A stretch of DNA of 64,000 nt from JACVRW01 sp963746825 (GTDB lineage: Bacteria > Actinomycetota > Thermoleophilia > Solirubrobacterales > Thermoleophilaceae). The notes under the pieces are model-generated. The model worked only from the letters and a program-made list of their open reading frames with translations. It did not search any database and was not told the DNA's origin. Shown in pieces: positions 32,938 through 43,548 of this stretch (positions are counted from its first letter, which is position 1; each line of letters opens with the position of its first letter). The stretch spans positions 372,001-436,000 of the forward strand of contig CAVVCU010000005.1 in assembly GCA_963746825.1 (NCBI GenBank). Reading direction: 5' to 3'. Position numbers and translations under genes: made by a program.

Positions 32938-32987
32938 CCGTCTCTGAGGGAGGAGTGATGCGTATGTGGATCTGTGAGAGGAAGTTT

Positions 32988-33347
32988 TCAGATACGCCCG
33001 GCGCCGTAGCGGGTGATGGCGGTGACCACGAGAGTCGAGATCCCGGCGGCCGCGAAGAGCAGAGTCGCCGCCAGGTCGCCGGAGAGAGCGAAGAGCGCCG
33101 AAGCCGCCATCAGGCCCACGGCCAGCCCGCGGTCGTATACCGCCTGGGCGGACAGGGGGAGGGTCCCGCGGCCCGAGTTGTCGGTGCCGGCCAGCGCCAG
33201 CGCCACCATCACCACGCCGACCGTGAGCGCGGTGGCCACGGCGGCCGCCTCCAGCGCGAGCATGAACGGGATCGTGATGAGCGCAAGGCCCGCGACCATG
33301 ATCAGCGCGGACCGCATTGCCGGCGAGATGAGCCTCAGCATCGTCAT
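32988..33347 (-). CDS. Small integral membrane protein, unknown
   Basis: A 119-residue protein with about four hydrophobic helices (roughly 13-33, 36-53, 72-90 and 93-110) and short polar loops. It opens MTMLRLISPAMRSALIMVAG, loosely like SPW-repeat membrane proteins; no family is assigned with confidence. It has its own terminator and is divergent from tlyA across an 80-bp region holding a CRP-like palindrome. Confidence 0.65.
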   Translation of the reverse strand: MTMLRLISPAMRSALIMVAGLALITIPFMLALEAAAVATALTVGVVMVALALAGTDNSGRGTLPLSAQAVYDRGLAVGLMAASALFALSGDLAATLLFAAAGISTLVVTAITRYGAGRI

Positions 33348-33382
33348 CGCTCTTTCAAAGCTAAGCCGGGCCGGGCACCGTT

Positions 33383-33402
33383 TGTGTGAGGTCGATCACA
33401 CA
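33383..33402. promoter_or_regulatory. CRP/GlxR-type palindrome
   Basis: TGTGTGAGGTCGATCACACA: 7-bp perfect arms with a 6-nt spacer, containing the classic TGTGA-N6-TCACA of cAMP-receptor-type regulators. It lies between the divergent membrane protein gene and tlyA, centred about 35 bp upstream of the tlyA start. Confidence 0.65.
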
Positions 33403-33415
33403 GCGATGCTGCGGG

Positions 33416-33421
33416 TACGCT
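33416..33421 (+). promoter_or_regulatory. Leaderless-type -10 element (TACGCT) of tlyA
   Basis: TACGCT followed by six bases and the ATG of tlyA, with no Shine-Dalgarno sequence. The same TACGCT-N6-start arrangement occurs at 39070. Confidence 0.55.
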
Positions 33422-33427
33422 GCCGCC

Positions 33428-34216
33428 ATGTCGAAGCGGCGTCTCGACACGCTGCTCGCCGAGCGCGGCCTCTACGAGAGCCGCTCGCGGGCGGCCGCGG
33501 CGGTGATGGCGGGGGACGTCCACGTGGGCGAGCGCCCGGCCCGCAAGCCGGGCGAGCTGGTGGCCGCCGACGCCGAGCTCAGGGTGACCCAGCCACCCGC
33601 CTTCGTCTCTCGCGGAGGCATCAAGCTGGCCAACGCCCTGGATGCCTTCGCGATCGATCCCGGCGGCTGCCGCGCGCTGGACGTGGGCGCCTCGACCGGG
33701 GGCTTCACCGACTGCCTGCTCAAGCGCGGCGCCGCGGCCGTGGCGGCGCTCGACGTGGCCTACGGCGAGCTTCACTGGTCGCTGCGCCAAGACCCGCGGG
33801 TCACGGTGATCGAGCGCCGCAACGCGCGCGCACTCGAGTGCGGCGAGCTGCCCTTCGCGCCCGACCTGGTCGTGGCCGACGTCTCGTTCATCTCCCTGAC
33901 CAAGGTGCTGCCCGCCGTGCTGGCCTGCGCGGCGCCCGTCCACGACTGCCTGGCCCTCGTCAAGCCGCAGTTCGAGGTGGGGCGCGAGCGCGTGGGGCGC
34001 GGGGGAGTGGTGCGATCGCCGGACGAGCGGCGCGCGGCCCTGGTGGCGGTGGCCGAGCACGCGCGGGAGCACATCGGGGCGGCGGTGCTCGGCTTCGCCT
34101 CCTCGGGTCTGCCGGGCCCCGCCGGCAACCGGGAGAGCTTCGTCTGGCTGGCCGAGGCCGGGCGCGCGGGTGCGGTCGAGGATCTCGAGACGGCGGCACG
34201 AAGAGTGGAGCCGTGA
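33428..34216 (+). CDS. tlyA: TlyA-family rRNA (cytidine-2'-O)-methyltransferase
   Basis: A 262-residue protein: N-terminal S4-type RNA-binding domain (RLDTLLAERGLYESRSRAAA) and a C-terminal FtsJ-like SAM domain (LDVGASTGGFTDCLLKRGA; VVADVSFISLTKVLP; LALVKPQFEVGRE). In mycobacteria TlyA 2'-O-methylates 16S and 23S rRNA and sets capreomycin sensitivity. ATG preceded by a leaderless promoter. Its TGA overlaps the GTG of nadK. Confidence 0.93.
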   Translation: MSKRRLDTLLAERGLYESRSRAAAAVMAGDVHVGERPARKPGELVAADAELRVTQPPAFVSRGGIKLANALDAFAIDPGGCRALDVGASTGGFTDCLLKRGAAAVAALDVAYGELHWSLRQDPRVTVIERRNARALECGELPFAPDLVVADVSFISLTKVLPAVLACAAPVHDCLALVKPQFEVGRERVGRGGVVRSPDERRAALVAVAEHAREHIGAAVLGFASSGLPGPAGNRESFVWLAEAGRAGAVEDLETAARRVEP

Positions 34217-35061
34217 AGCCGAGCTCGATCACCGTCGTAAGCCACAACCGCGTGAACGAGACCGCTTCCGCGCTGCGCCGCATCGCCGAGCTGGCCCAGG
34301 AGGCGGGGGTCGAGGTGCGGCTGCCGGCCCGGGAGATCGAGAAGCACGGCCTCGTGCCCGGCACCGTCCAGGCCGAAGGCCCTATGACCGACACCGACCT
34401 GGCGGTGGTGCTCGGCGGCGACGGGACGATCCTCACCTACCTACGCGAGTTCGCGAACACCGGCGTGCCGGTGTTCGCCGTGAACTTCGGGGCGATCGGC
34501 TTTCTGGCCACCGTCGAGCCCTGGGAGATCGACGACGGCATGACCCGTGCCCTGGCCGGTGAGATCGACGCCATGGAGCTGCCCGGGCTGGTGATCGCGA
34601 CCGCGAGCGGCGAGCACGTGGCGGTGAATGACGTGTCGTTCGCGCGCCGGCCCGACGGCCGCGTGGCCGAGCTGGCCTACTCCGTGCAGGGCGAGCGCCT
34701 CGGCGAGGTGCGCTGCGACGGCCTGGTGGTGTCGACTCCGGCGGGCTCCACCGGCTACAACCTCGCCAACGGAGGACCGGTCCTGGCCTGGGGCGTGGAG
34801 GGCTTCGTCGTGTCGTTCATCGCCCCCCACACGCTCACCGCGCGCGCGCTCGTCGTCGCCCCCGACGATGGTCTCGAGGTCACCAACAGCTCCTCCCGGG
34901 AACCGGTGGACGTGAGCACCGACGGCCGGCCGGTGGGTGCGCTGGCCCCGGAGGCCACCATGCACGTGCGCTTCGAGCACAAGCAGGCGCTGCTCGCGCA
35001 GGCACCGGGCGCGACCTTCTACCACCGGCTACGCGACAAGTTCGGCCGCCTGTCCTACTGA
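34213..35061 (+). CDS. nadK: NAD kinase
   Basis: A 282-residue protein that phosphorylates NAD to NADP. ATP/NAD site LAVVLGGDGTILTYLREF with the GGDGT motif, NFGAIGFLATVEP, and the second conserved block VVSTPAGSTGYNLANGGPV; it ends with IAPHTLTARALVVAP. GTG start in a 4-bp overlap with tlyA. The tlyA-nadK-recN order is conserved in many actinobacteria. Confidence 0.95.
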   Translation: MKPSSITVVSHNRVNETASALRRIAELAQEAGVEVRLPAREIEKHGLVPGTVQAEGPMTDTDLAVVLGGDGTILTYLREFANTGVPVFAVNFGAIGFLATVEPWEIDDGMTRALAGEIDAMELPGLVIATASGEHVAVNDVSFARRPDGRVAELAYSVQGERLGEVRCDGLVVSTPAGSTGYNLANGGPVLAWGVEGFVVSFIAPHTLTARALVVAPDDGLEVTNSSSREPVDVSTDGRPVGALAPEATMHVRFEHKQALLAQAPGATFYHRLRDKFGRLSY

Positions 35062-35098
35062 AGCGTTAATTCTCGGCCGCTCCGTCGGGCCGCACTGG

Positions 35099-35104
35099 TA
35101 CACC
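35099..35104 (+). promoter_or_regulatory. Possible leaderless -10 element (TACACC) of recN
   Basis: TACACC and six bases precede the GTG of recN; weaker than the TANNNT consensus at its last base. No Shine-Dalgarno sequence. No LexA box was seen in the 49-bp gap. Confidence 0.35.
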
Positions 35105-35110
35105 TGACCG

Positions 35111-36787
35111 GTGCTCCTCGAGCTGCGCATCGAGAACCTGCTCCTGATCGAGCGGGCCGAGCTTCGCCCCCGCGGCGGGCTCACGGCGATCACCGGCGAG
35201 ACGGGCGCCGGCAAGACCGTGCTCGCGCACGCGCTCGACCTGCTGCTGGGTGGCAAGCCCAGGGCCGGAATCGTCCGCCCGGGCGCCACCGAGGCCTACG
35301 TCGAGGGCGTGTTCGAGCTGCCGCCCGGGCTGCTGGAGGAGCCCGAGCTGGCCCACCTGGCCGACCTGGTCGGAGACGACCGCGACGAGCTGACGCTGGC
35401 CCGGAGGGTGGGGGAGAACGGGCGCACCCGCGCGCTCGTCGGCGGGCGTTCGGCCGCGGCTGCCGATCTGGCCGCGCTCGGCGGCCGCCTCGTGGCCTTC
35501 TTCGGCCAGCACGAGCATCGGCGCCTCACCCTCGCCTCGGCGCAGCTCGAGCTGCTCGACGGCTTCTGCGGGCGCGACGCTCTGGCCCTGCGCGACGAGC
35601 TCGCGGCCGCTCACGCCCGCGCGCGCGAGCTGGACGGTCGCCTGTCCGAGCTGCGCGAGCGCGCCGGCAGCCGCGACCGCGACCTGGACCTGCTCGCCTT
35701 CGAGATCGAGGAGATCGATGCCCTCGACCCCGGCGAGGACGAGAAGGCGGCTCTGCTCGGCGAACGCGAGCGCCTGCGCCGGGTGGACGGCCTGCTCGCC
35801 GCCGCCGGCGGCGGGGCCGAGGCCCTCGCCCCCGAGGCGGGGGAGGGAGGCGCGGCCGAGACGTTCGCGGCCGCAGAACAGCTCGCTGCCGGCGTGGCGG
35901 GGGTCGATCCCGAGCTCGACGAGCTCGTGGCTCGCCTCGCCGGGCTGCGCATCGAGGCCGAGGACCTCGGCGCCGAGCTGCGCCGCTACTCCGAGGGCCT
36001 GGAGTCCGAGCCCGGGCGCCTCCAGGAGGTGGAGGAGCGCCTGGAGGCCTACGACCGCCTCGAGCGAAAGCACGGCGGCACCGTGGCCGCGGTGCTGGCC
36101 CACGCCGAGCGCTGCCGCGCGCAGCGCGACGAGCTCGAGCGGGCCGACGTGGCCACCGAGCAGGCACAGGCCGAGCTCGACGCCGCCATGGGCCAACGGC
36201 GCGAGCTGGCCGCCAAGCTGAGCGCCGCGCGCGCCGCCGCCGCGCCCGAGCTCGCCGAGCGGGTCCGCGCCGAGCTGGGCGCGCTGGCCATGGAGGGCGC
36301 CTCGTTCGAGGTCCGCCTCGAGCCGCGCGAGGACATCGGCCCGACCGGCGCCGAGCGCGTCGAGCTCATGCTCGCGCCCAACCCGGGCGTTGCCGCGGCG
36401 CCCATCCGAGACGCCGCGTCGGGCGGCGAGCTGTCGCGTGTGATGCTCGCGCTGATGACCGTGGCCGGGGCGGGCGAGTCGCGCACGCTGGTGTTCGACG
36501 AGGTCGACGCCGGGGTTGGTGGCCAGACGGCCCGTGCGGTGGGCGAGCGCCTGCGCGCCCTGGGTGAGGACCGGCAGGTCCTGTGCATCACACATCTCGC
36601 GCAGGTGGCGGCCCTGGCCTCGAGCCACTTTCGCATCGAGAAGTCGAGTGCCGACGCGACCTCGCTCACCACGGTCGACCAGCTCGACGGCGACGGTGTG
36701 GTGGAGGAGCTCGTGCGAATGCTGGGGGCCGAGTCCTCCGACGGCGCCGCTCGCCGGCACGCGCAAGAGCTGCTGGCTGCGGCGTGA
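35111..36787 (+). CDS. recN: DNA repair protein RecN
   Basis: A 558-residue SMC-like ATPase for double-strand break repair. Walker A in ITGETGAGKTVLAHAL; a central antiparallel coiled coil with a high Glu/Arg/Ala content (about 155-370); ABC signature SGGELSRVMLAL; Walker B RTLVFDEVDAGVGG; and CITHLAQVAALASSHF at the end, all typical of RecN. GTG start. It is followed 47 bp later by pyrG. Confidence 0.95.
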   Translation: MLLELRIENLLLIERAELRPRGGLTAITGETGAGKTVLAHALDLLLGGKPRAGIVRPGATEAYVEGVFELPPGLLEEPELAHLADLVGDDRDELTLARRVGENGRTRALVGGRSAAAADLAALGGRLVAFFGQHEHRRLTLASAQLELLDGFCGRDALALRDELAAAHARARELDGRLSELRERAGSRDRDLDLLAFEIEEIDALDPGEDEKAALLGERERLRRVDGLLAAAGGGAEALAPEAGEGGAAETFAAAEQLAAGVAGVDPELDELVARLAGLRIEAEDLGAELRRYSEGLESEPGRLQEVEERLEAYDRLERKHGGTVAAVLAHAERCRAQRDELERADVATEQAQAELDAAMGQRRELAAKLSAARAAAAPELAERVRAELGALAMEGASFEVRLEPREDIGPTGAERVELMLAPNPGVAAAPIRDAASGGELSRVMLALMTVAGAGESRTLVFDEVDAGVGGQTARAVGERLRALGEDRQVLCITHLAQVAALASSHFRIEKSSADATSLTTVDQLDGDGVVEELVRMLGAESSDGAARRHAQELLAAA

Positions 36788-36834
36788 GCGGGTCTGCCGA
36801 CCGTCCCAGTAGACTCGGTTTCCCAGAGTCGCCT

Positions 36835-38502
<1,668 letters not shown>

Positions 38503-38505
38503 GCC

Positions 38506-38997
38506 CTAGGTCACCTCGCGCAGCTTGCCGGTCTCGACCTCGTAGACGAAGCCACGCACGCTGTCCTTGTTGGGGATGAAAGGGCTCGTCTTGATGCGGG
38601 CCAGCGACTGCCTCAGGTCATCATCGAGGTCGGTGAACGACTCGGCGGGCCAGGCGGGCTTGATCCCGGTGTCCTGGCGGATCTCCTCGCGGAACTCGTC
38701 GTCGGTGAACGTGAGCATTCCGCAGTCGGTGTGGTGGAGCAGGATGATCTCCTCGGTGCCGAGCTTCCGCTGGGAGATGGCGAGAGAGCGGATCTCGTCC
38801 TCGGTGATCACGCCGCCCGCATTGCGGATCACGTGGGCGTCGCCCACCTCGAGGCCGAGCAGGGCGAACGGGCTGAGGCGCGCGTCCATGCAGGCCACGA
38901 CCGCCACCTTGCGGCCGGGAGGCATCGGCAGGTCGCCCTTGTCGAAGGTCTCTGCGTAGCTCTCGGCGTTCTTCAACAGCTCATCGGTCTGGGTCAT
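38506..38997 (-). CDS. Beta-class carbonic anhydrase
   Basis: A 163-residue zinc enzyme that interconverts CO2 and bicarbonate. Zinc ligands and dyad: CMDARLSPF (Cys, Asp-Arg), HVIRNAGG and LLHHTDCGML (His, Cys). It belongs to the short, mycobacterial-type beta-CA branch. ATG 38997 has GAGAGGA-like pairing upstream. It is convergent with pyrG, whose stop is three bases away. Confidence 0.92.
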   Translation of the reverse strand: MTQTDELLKNAESYAETFDKGDLPMPPGRKVAVVACMDARLSPFALLGLEVGDAHVIRNAGGVITEDEIRSLAISQRKLGTEEIILLHHTDCGMLTFTDDEFREEIRQDTGIKPAWPAESFTDLDDDLRQSLARIKTSPFIPNKDSVRGFVYEVETGKLREVT

Positions 38998-39069
38998 CGT
39001 CGTGCGTCCTCTCCGGGGGTTGTATTCGCCCCAAGTCCTATCGGGGTTCAGGCATTTTGGCACCTTCGT

Positions 39070-39075
39070 TACGCT
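39070..39075 (+). promoter_or_regulatory. Leaderless-type -10 element (TACGCT)
   Basis: TACGCT, six bases, then the GTG of the secreted propeller gene; identical in sequence and spacing to the tlyA element. Confidence 0.55.
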
Positions 39076-39081
39076 CGCCCG

Positions 39082-40035
39082 GTGCGCGCCGCGACAGCCC
39101 TCCTGGCGACTCTGCTCCTGCCGGTGGCCGTCGCCGCCGAAGCGTCGGCCTCCAATCTCGTCTTCGTGTGCGGCAAGGACCTGTGCGCCGCGAGCGACAC
39201 CGGAGGGAGCCGGCTGACGCTCACCCGCGACGGCGCGGCGCGCGGTGGCTACAGCCGGCCCAGCGTCTCGCGCGCCGGCACGCGTATCGCTTTCAAGATC
39301 GGCGACCCCGGGCGGGTCTGGACCGCCAAGGTCAAGCGCCGGCGCGGCCGGATCGCCGGGCTCGGCCGCCGTACCCGGATCGCGGCCTTTCGCGACGGCC
39401 CCCGCGACGCGACGCAGTTCGACGTCGCGATGTCGCCCGGCGGCAAGCGCGTGGCGTGGGTCGAGATCCGCGCCAACGTCGTGTTCGGCGGCTTCGACTT
39501 CCGCCGCTACTCCGCTCGGGTGGACGGCTCCGACGCGCGCCAGGAGGCCTCCAACGGCGGACGTCCGTTCGTCGGCTGGGCGAGTGACGGGGAGATCGTT
39601 CGCGAGGGTCTCGGCCCCACCTTCGACGCCGAGTCGGTCGACGCGGGTCTGTGCGTGCCCTCACCACAGAGCGAGACCAACGGCACCTGCGGCGCGGGCT
39701 CGCGTCAGCTCGCGGTCGACCCCGGCGGCCGGCACCTGCGCCACCCGGCGCTCGCCGGGAGCGGCCGCAGGCTGGTGGCGACGGCCTACGCATACGAGCT
39801 TCCCGACATCGACGACTCGATCGAGCGGCCCGGCGCGATCGCCCTGTTCGACACGGCCACCGCGGCGCTGATCCGCAACCTCACGGGCGGACCGCGCGAT
39901 CTCTATCCCTCGTTCGCTCCGAACGGCGCGGCGGTGGCCTTCGAGCGCGGTGGCGCGGTCTGGACGGTGCCTACGAGCGAGGGCCAGCCGCGCCGCCTGC
40001 TGCGCCGCGCCCGGCAGCCGAGCTGGTCGAAGTGA
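39082..40035 (+). CDS. Secreted TolB/WD40-like beta-propeller protein
   Basis: A 317-residue protein with a signal peptide (VRAATALLATLLLPVAVAAE) and PD40/TolB-like blades: YSRPSVSRAGTRIAFKIGD, FDVAMSPGGKRVAWVEI and LYPSFAPNGAAVAFERGG show the 'P-x-x-S-x-x-G-x-x-x-A-F/W' repeat. Two Cys pairs suggest disulfides. Function unknown; probably a cell-surface or extracytoplasmic binding protein. GTG start set by the promoter six bases upstream; GTGA overlap with the peptidase gene downstream. Confidence 0.8.
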   Translation: MRAATALLATLLLPVAVAAEASASNLVFVCGKDLCAASDTGGSRLTLTRDGAARGGYSRPSVSRAGTRIAFKIGDPGRVWTAKVKRRRGRIAGLGRRTRIAAFRDGPRDATQFDVAMSPGGKRVAWVEIRANVVFGGFDFRRYSARVDGSDARQEASNGGRPFVGWASDGEIVREGLGPTFDAESVDAGLCVPSPQSETNGTCGAGSRQLAVDPGGRHLRHPALAGSGRRLVATAYAYELPDIDDSIERPGAIALFDTATAALIRNLTGGPRDLYPSFAPNGAAVAFERGGAVWTVPTSEGQPRRLLRRARQPSWSK

Positions 40036-41168
40036 GCCCCTCGCAGGCCTCCACCGCCGAGCGTGCGCGGCTGCTCGACGACTTCGTCCGCCTGTGCGAG
40101 ATCGAGAGCCCCTCCAAGCACGAGCGCGGGGTCGCCGACGCCGTGCGCTCGGAGCTCGAAGCACTCGGGCTGGAGGTCGAGGAGGACGACAGCCGCGCGG
40201 ACACCGGCTCCGACGCCGGCAACCTGCTGGCACGTATCCCCGGTGAGCCGGAAAGTCCCACGATCCTGCTCTGCGCGCACCTAGACACCGTGCCCCTGAG
40301 CGCCCCCGTCGAGGTGGTCCAGGAGAACGGTGTGCTCACCAATCGCCACGAGGCGATCCTGGGCGCGGACAACAAGGCCGCTGTGGCCACCGTGCTCGGT
40401 GCGGCACGCCGCCTCGCGTCCGGGGGCTCGCCCGTGGGCGTGGAGATGCTCTTCACCACCTGCGAGGAGTTGGCGCTCGCCGGCGCCAAGGCCGTGGAGC
40501 GCGCGCGCCTGCACGCCGACTTCGGTTACGTGTTCGATCACGCGTCCCCGGTGGGCGAGCTCGTGCTGGCCTCCCCGACCTACTACCGCCTCGAGCTCGA
40601 CGTTCGCGGCAAGGCCGCTCACGCCGGCATTCGCCCCGAGGCGGGGCGAAACGCGATCGCCGCCGCCGCCCGAGCCGTTGCGGCCATGGACCTGGGTCGC
40701 CTCGACGACGTGACCACCGCGAACGTGGGCGAGATCGCGGGCGGAAGCGCCGCCAACGTGGTCGCCGAGCGCTGCCTGGTGGTGCTGGAGACGCGCAGCC
40801 TCGACGACAGCCGCGCCGGAGAGGTGGTCAGCTCCATGGTCGACGCTGCCACCGAGGCGGCCAGCGACGCCGAGTGCGACGTGGAGACCACAGTCGAGCG
40901 CCTGTTTCGCGGCTACCGGTTACAGCGCACCGCCCCGGTGGTGGAGACCGCCGCCCGAGCCCTCGAGACCTGTGGCATCGAGCCCCTCTACATCAACACC
41001 GGTGGAGGCAGCGACGCCAATGCGCTGATCGCCGCCGGTCTGCCGATGGTGAACCTGGCCAACGGGACGCAGCGAAACCACGAGCCCGAGGAGTCGGTGA
41101 CCGTCGACGCCCTCGAGACGATGCTCGACGTTACGCTCGCCCTGGTGGATGCCGCGGTGCCGCAATGA
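40032..41168 (+). CDS. M20-family metallopeptidase (PepT-like)
   Basis: A 378-residue di-zinc peptidase: ILLCAHLDTVPLS (His, Asp), EAILGADNKAAVATVLGA (bridging Asp), FTTCEELALAGAKAV (Glu-Glu), FDHASPVGELVLASPTYY, a dimerisation insert with GKAAHAGIRPEAGRNAI, and the last ligand region NGTQRNHEPEESVTV. Closest to tripeptidase T-like proteins. GTG start overlapping the propeller gene; its TGA overlaps the Nudix ATG (ATGA). Confidence 0.9.
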   Translation: MSPSQASTAERARLLDDFVRLCEIESPSKHERGVADAVRSELEALGLEVEEDDSRADTGSDAGNLLARIPGEPESPTILLCAHLDTVPLSAPVEVVQENGVLTNRHEAILGADNKAAVATVLGAARRLASGGSPVGVEMLFTTCEELALAGAKAVERARLHADFGYVFDHASPVGELVLASPTYYRLELDVRGKAAHAGIRPEAGRNAIAAAARAVAAMDLGRLDDVTTANVGEIAGGSAANVVAERCLVVLETRSLDDSRAGEVVSSMVDAATEAASDAECDVETTVERLFRGYRLQRTAPVVETAARALETCGIEPLYINTGGGSDANALIAAGLPMVNLANGTQRNHEPEESVTVDALETMLDVTLALVDAAVPQ

Positions 41169-41689
41169 AGTTCGAGCGCATGGACTCCGAGCAGGTCTGG
41201 CAGGGCCGGATCGCCACCGTCCGCGTGGATCGCTTTCGCTACGAGGACGGCGGGGAGTCCGAGCGCGAGATCGTGGCCCACCCCGGAGCCGTGGGGATCG
41301 TGGCCCACGACGGCGAGACGCTCTTCCTGGTGCGCCAGCCCCGCGAGGCGGTGAACGACCAGGGCCTGCTCGAGCTGCCGGCGGGAAAGCTCGACGAGGA
41401 GGGCGAGGAGCCGCTCGACACCGCCAAGCGCGAGCTCGCCGAGGAGATCGGCAAGGGCGCCCGGACCTGGCACAAGCTCACGAGCTTCTACACCTCGCCG
41501 GGATTCGCAGACGAGGAATGCCACGTCTACCTGGCCACCGACCTGTTCGACCAGAGCGCCGAGGCGGTTGAGGACGAGCGCATCGAGATCGTCGAGGTCC
41601 CGCTGAGCGACCTCGACCGGGTTATTCAGGAGTGCCGCGATTCCAAGACGTTGATCGGGCTGCTCTGGTTTCGCGCCTACTCGCGCTGA
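41165..41689 (+). CDS. Nudix hydrolase (ADP-ribose pyrophosphatase type)
   Basis: A 174-residue Nudix protein. The box G-x5-E-x7-REUxEE is GKLDEEGEEPLDTAKRELAEEIG in sense (Gly, Glu, Arg-Glu, Glu-Glu all present), preceded by LLELPAGKL and followed by FYTSPGFADEECHVYLA, the ADP-ribose pyrophosphatase signature with Pro 16 residues past the box. Co-translated with the peptidase upstream; upstream of xerD as in many actinobacteria and firmicutes. Confidence 0.92.
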   Translation: MKFERMDSEQVWQGRIATVRVDRFRYEDGGESEREIVAHPGAVGIVAHDGETLFLVRQPREAVNDQGLLELPAGKLDEEGEEPLDTAKRELAEEIGKGARTWHKLTSFYTSPGFADEECHVYLATDLFDQSAEAVEDERIEIVEVPLSDLDRVIQECRDSKTLIGLLWFRAYSR

Positions 41690-41734
41690 CGTCTTCGTTG
41701 CAGCATCAAGGGATGGCGGGCGCCCGGCCGAAGC

Positions 41735-42688
41735 ATGGGATGCGTGGCCACCGTCGAGCACCCAATCGAGAGCGCGCGCTTCGAACGCCTGCTGCTCGAC
41801 TTCCTCGCCTACCTCGAGTTCGAGCGCGGCCTCTCGCGCAACACGCTCGAGGCCTACCGCTCCGACCTGTTGCAGTACGGGCGCTTCCTGGCCGAGCGTG
41901 ACATCTCCGCGCTCGACGCGGCCGCCGTCGACGTGTCCGACTTTCTCACCCGCCTCGCCACCGGCCACAACGGCGACCGTCCGGCGTCGCCGGCCACGGT
42001 CCATCGCAAGTCGGCCTGCCTGCGCTCTTTCTACCGCCACCTGCGCCGCGAGGGGCTGCGCGATTCCGACCCCACGGCCACCCTCAGCGCACCGCGAAAG
42101 AACCGCAAGCTTCCCCACGTGCTCGCGCGGGGGGAGGTGGAGCGCCTGCTGTCTCAGCCTCGCGGGACCGAACCGTACGCGCTGCGTGATCGCGCGCTGC
42201 TGGAACTGATGTACGCGTGCGGGCTGCGCGCCTCCGAGGCCATCGGCCTCGAGCTCGAGGACGTCGACACCGAGGAGCGGGTGCTGCGCGCGCGGGGCAA
42301 GGGATCGAAGGAACGCCTGGTCCCCATCGGGCAGGCGGCGGCCCGGGCGGTGAGCGTCTACCTCGACCGCGGGCGCCCGGCTCTCGTGAAGGCCCGGCCG
42401 GAGACCGCACTGTTCGTCAACTTCCGCGGCGGTCAGCTCACCCGCCAGGGGCTCTACAAGATCGTCCGCCGGCACGCCACCACCGCCGGCCTGGAGGACA
42501 GGATGAGCCCGCACACCCTGCGCCACACCTTCGCGACGCATCTGCTGGCCGGCGGCTGCGACCTGCGCTCGGTGCAGGAGATGCTCGGCCACGCGGACGT
42601 GTCCACCACCCAGCTCTACACCCACCTGTCGAGCGAGCGGCTCAAGGACGTCTACTTCCGGGCTCACCCGCGCGCCGTCGTGCGCTAG
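41735..42688 (+). CDS. xerD: Tyrosine recombinase XerC/XerD
   Basis: A 317-residue recombinase that resolves chromosome dimers at dif. N-terminal SAM-like core-binding domain (FLAYLEFERGLSRNTLEAYR) and catalytic domain with Arg in ACGLRASEAIGLELEDVD, Lys in ARGKGSKERLVPIG, His/Arg in HTLRHTFATHLLAGG, His in LGHADVSTTQLYTH and the nucleophile Tyr in that last motif. Position after the Nudix gene favours XerD over XerC. ATG 41735 or GTG 41744 could start it. Confidence 0.9.
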   Translation: MGCVATVEHPIESARFERLLLDFLAYLEFERGLSRNTLEAYRSDLLQYGRFLAERDISALDAAAVDVSDFLTRLATGHNGDRPASPATVHRKSACLRSFYRHLRREGLRDSDPTATLSAPRKNRKLPHVLARGEVERLLSQPRGTEPYALRDRALLELMYACGLRASEAIGLELEDVDTEERVLRARGKGSKERLVPIGQAAARAVSVYLDRGRPALVKARPETALFVNFRGGQLTRQGLYKIVRRHATTAGLEDRMSPHTLRHTFATHLLAGGCDLRSVQEMLGHADVSTTQLYTHLSSERLKDVYFRAHPRAVVR

Positions 42689-42702
42689 AACCTTTCGGGC
42701 GA

Positions 42703-43548
42703 ATGCCCGAGCTTCCCGAGGTCGAGACGATCCGCCGCCAGCTGGCGCCGGCCCTGGAGGGGCGGCGCATCGAGGCGATCGAGGTGCGCGACCCGCGCTG
42801 GTCTGAGCCCGCGCCCCCCGAGGCGGTCGAGGACGCCTTGCGCGGGCGAGAGGTCGAGCGGGTCTGGCGGCGCGGGAAGTACCTGGTGCTCTCGCTCGAG
42901 GACGACGTCCATCTCGTGATGCACCTGCGCATGACCGGCAACCTGCTGCTCGACGAGCAGGACGCCGACGAGCCCGGCCATCTGCGCGTGCGGGCGGACC
43001 TCGACGACGGCCGGCGCCTGCTCTTCGTGGACGTTCGCCGCTTCGGCACCGGCGACGTGCTGCTCGGCTCCGACGCCGTGGCCGAGTTCTTCGCCTCCCG
43101 GCTCGGAGTCGAGCCGCTCGACCCCGAGTTCACCGCCGACGCCCTCAGGGCCATGGCGAGAGGGCGAAAGCAGCCGGTCAAGGCCTTCCTGCTCAACCAG
43201 GAGCGGATCGCCGGCGTGGGCAACATCTACGCCGACGAGGCGCTGTTTCGCGCGCGCATTCATCCGCTGCGGCCGGTCGGGTCGCTCAGGCGCCCCCAGC
43301 TCGAGGCCCTGCGCGAGGGGGTGGTGGAGTCGCTGGCGCTTGGTATCGACTCCAAGGGCGCGTCGATCGACGACTACCGCCACGTCGACGGCGCCCGCGG
43401 CAGCTTTCAGGACCGCTTCCTCGTGCACCTGAGGGCGGATCAGCCGTGTCCGCGCTGCGGCACCCCGATCGAGAAGCTGCGGGCGGCGGGTCGCGGCACC
43501 TACGTGTGCCCGCGCTGTCAGCGCCGGCCGCGGGCGCGGCGTTCCTAA
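42703..43548 (+). CDS. mutM: Formamidopyrimidine-DNA glycosylase
   Basis: A 281-residue Fpg/MutM that excises 8-oxoguanine. MPELPEVETIRRQL gives catalytic Pro2 and Glu3; Lys in RRGKYLVLSLE; H2TH segment LLNQERIAGVGNIYADEALF; C-terminal zinc finger CPRCGTPIEKL...YVCPRCQ. All active-site residues are present. ATG 14 bp after xerD, so likely co-transcribed. It is convergent with glutaredoxin (4-bp overlap). Confidence 0.95.
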   Translation: MPELPEVETIRRQLAPALEGRRIEAIEVRDPRWSEPAPPEAVEDALRGREVERVWRRGKYLVLSLEDDVHLVMHLRMTGNLLLDEQDADEPGHLRVRADLDDGRRLLFVDVRRFGTGDVLLGSDAVAEFFASRLGVEPLDPEFTADALRAMARGRKQPVKAFLLNQERIAGVGNIYADEALFRARIHPLRPVGSLRRPQLEALREGVVESLALGIDSKGASIDDYRHVDGARGSFQDRFLVHLRADQPCPRCGTPIEKLRAAGRGTYVCPRCQRRPRARRS

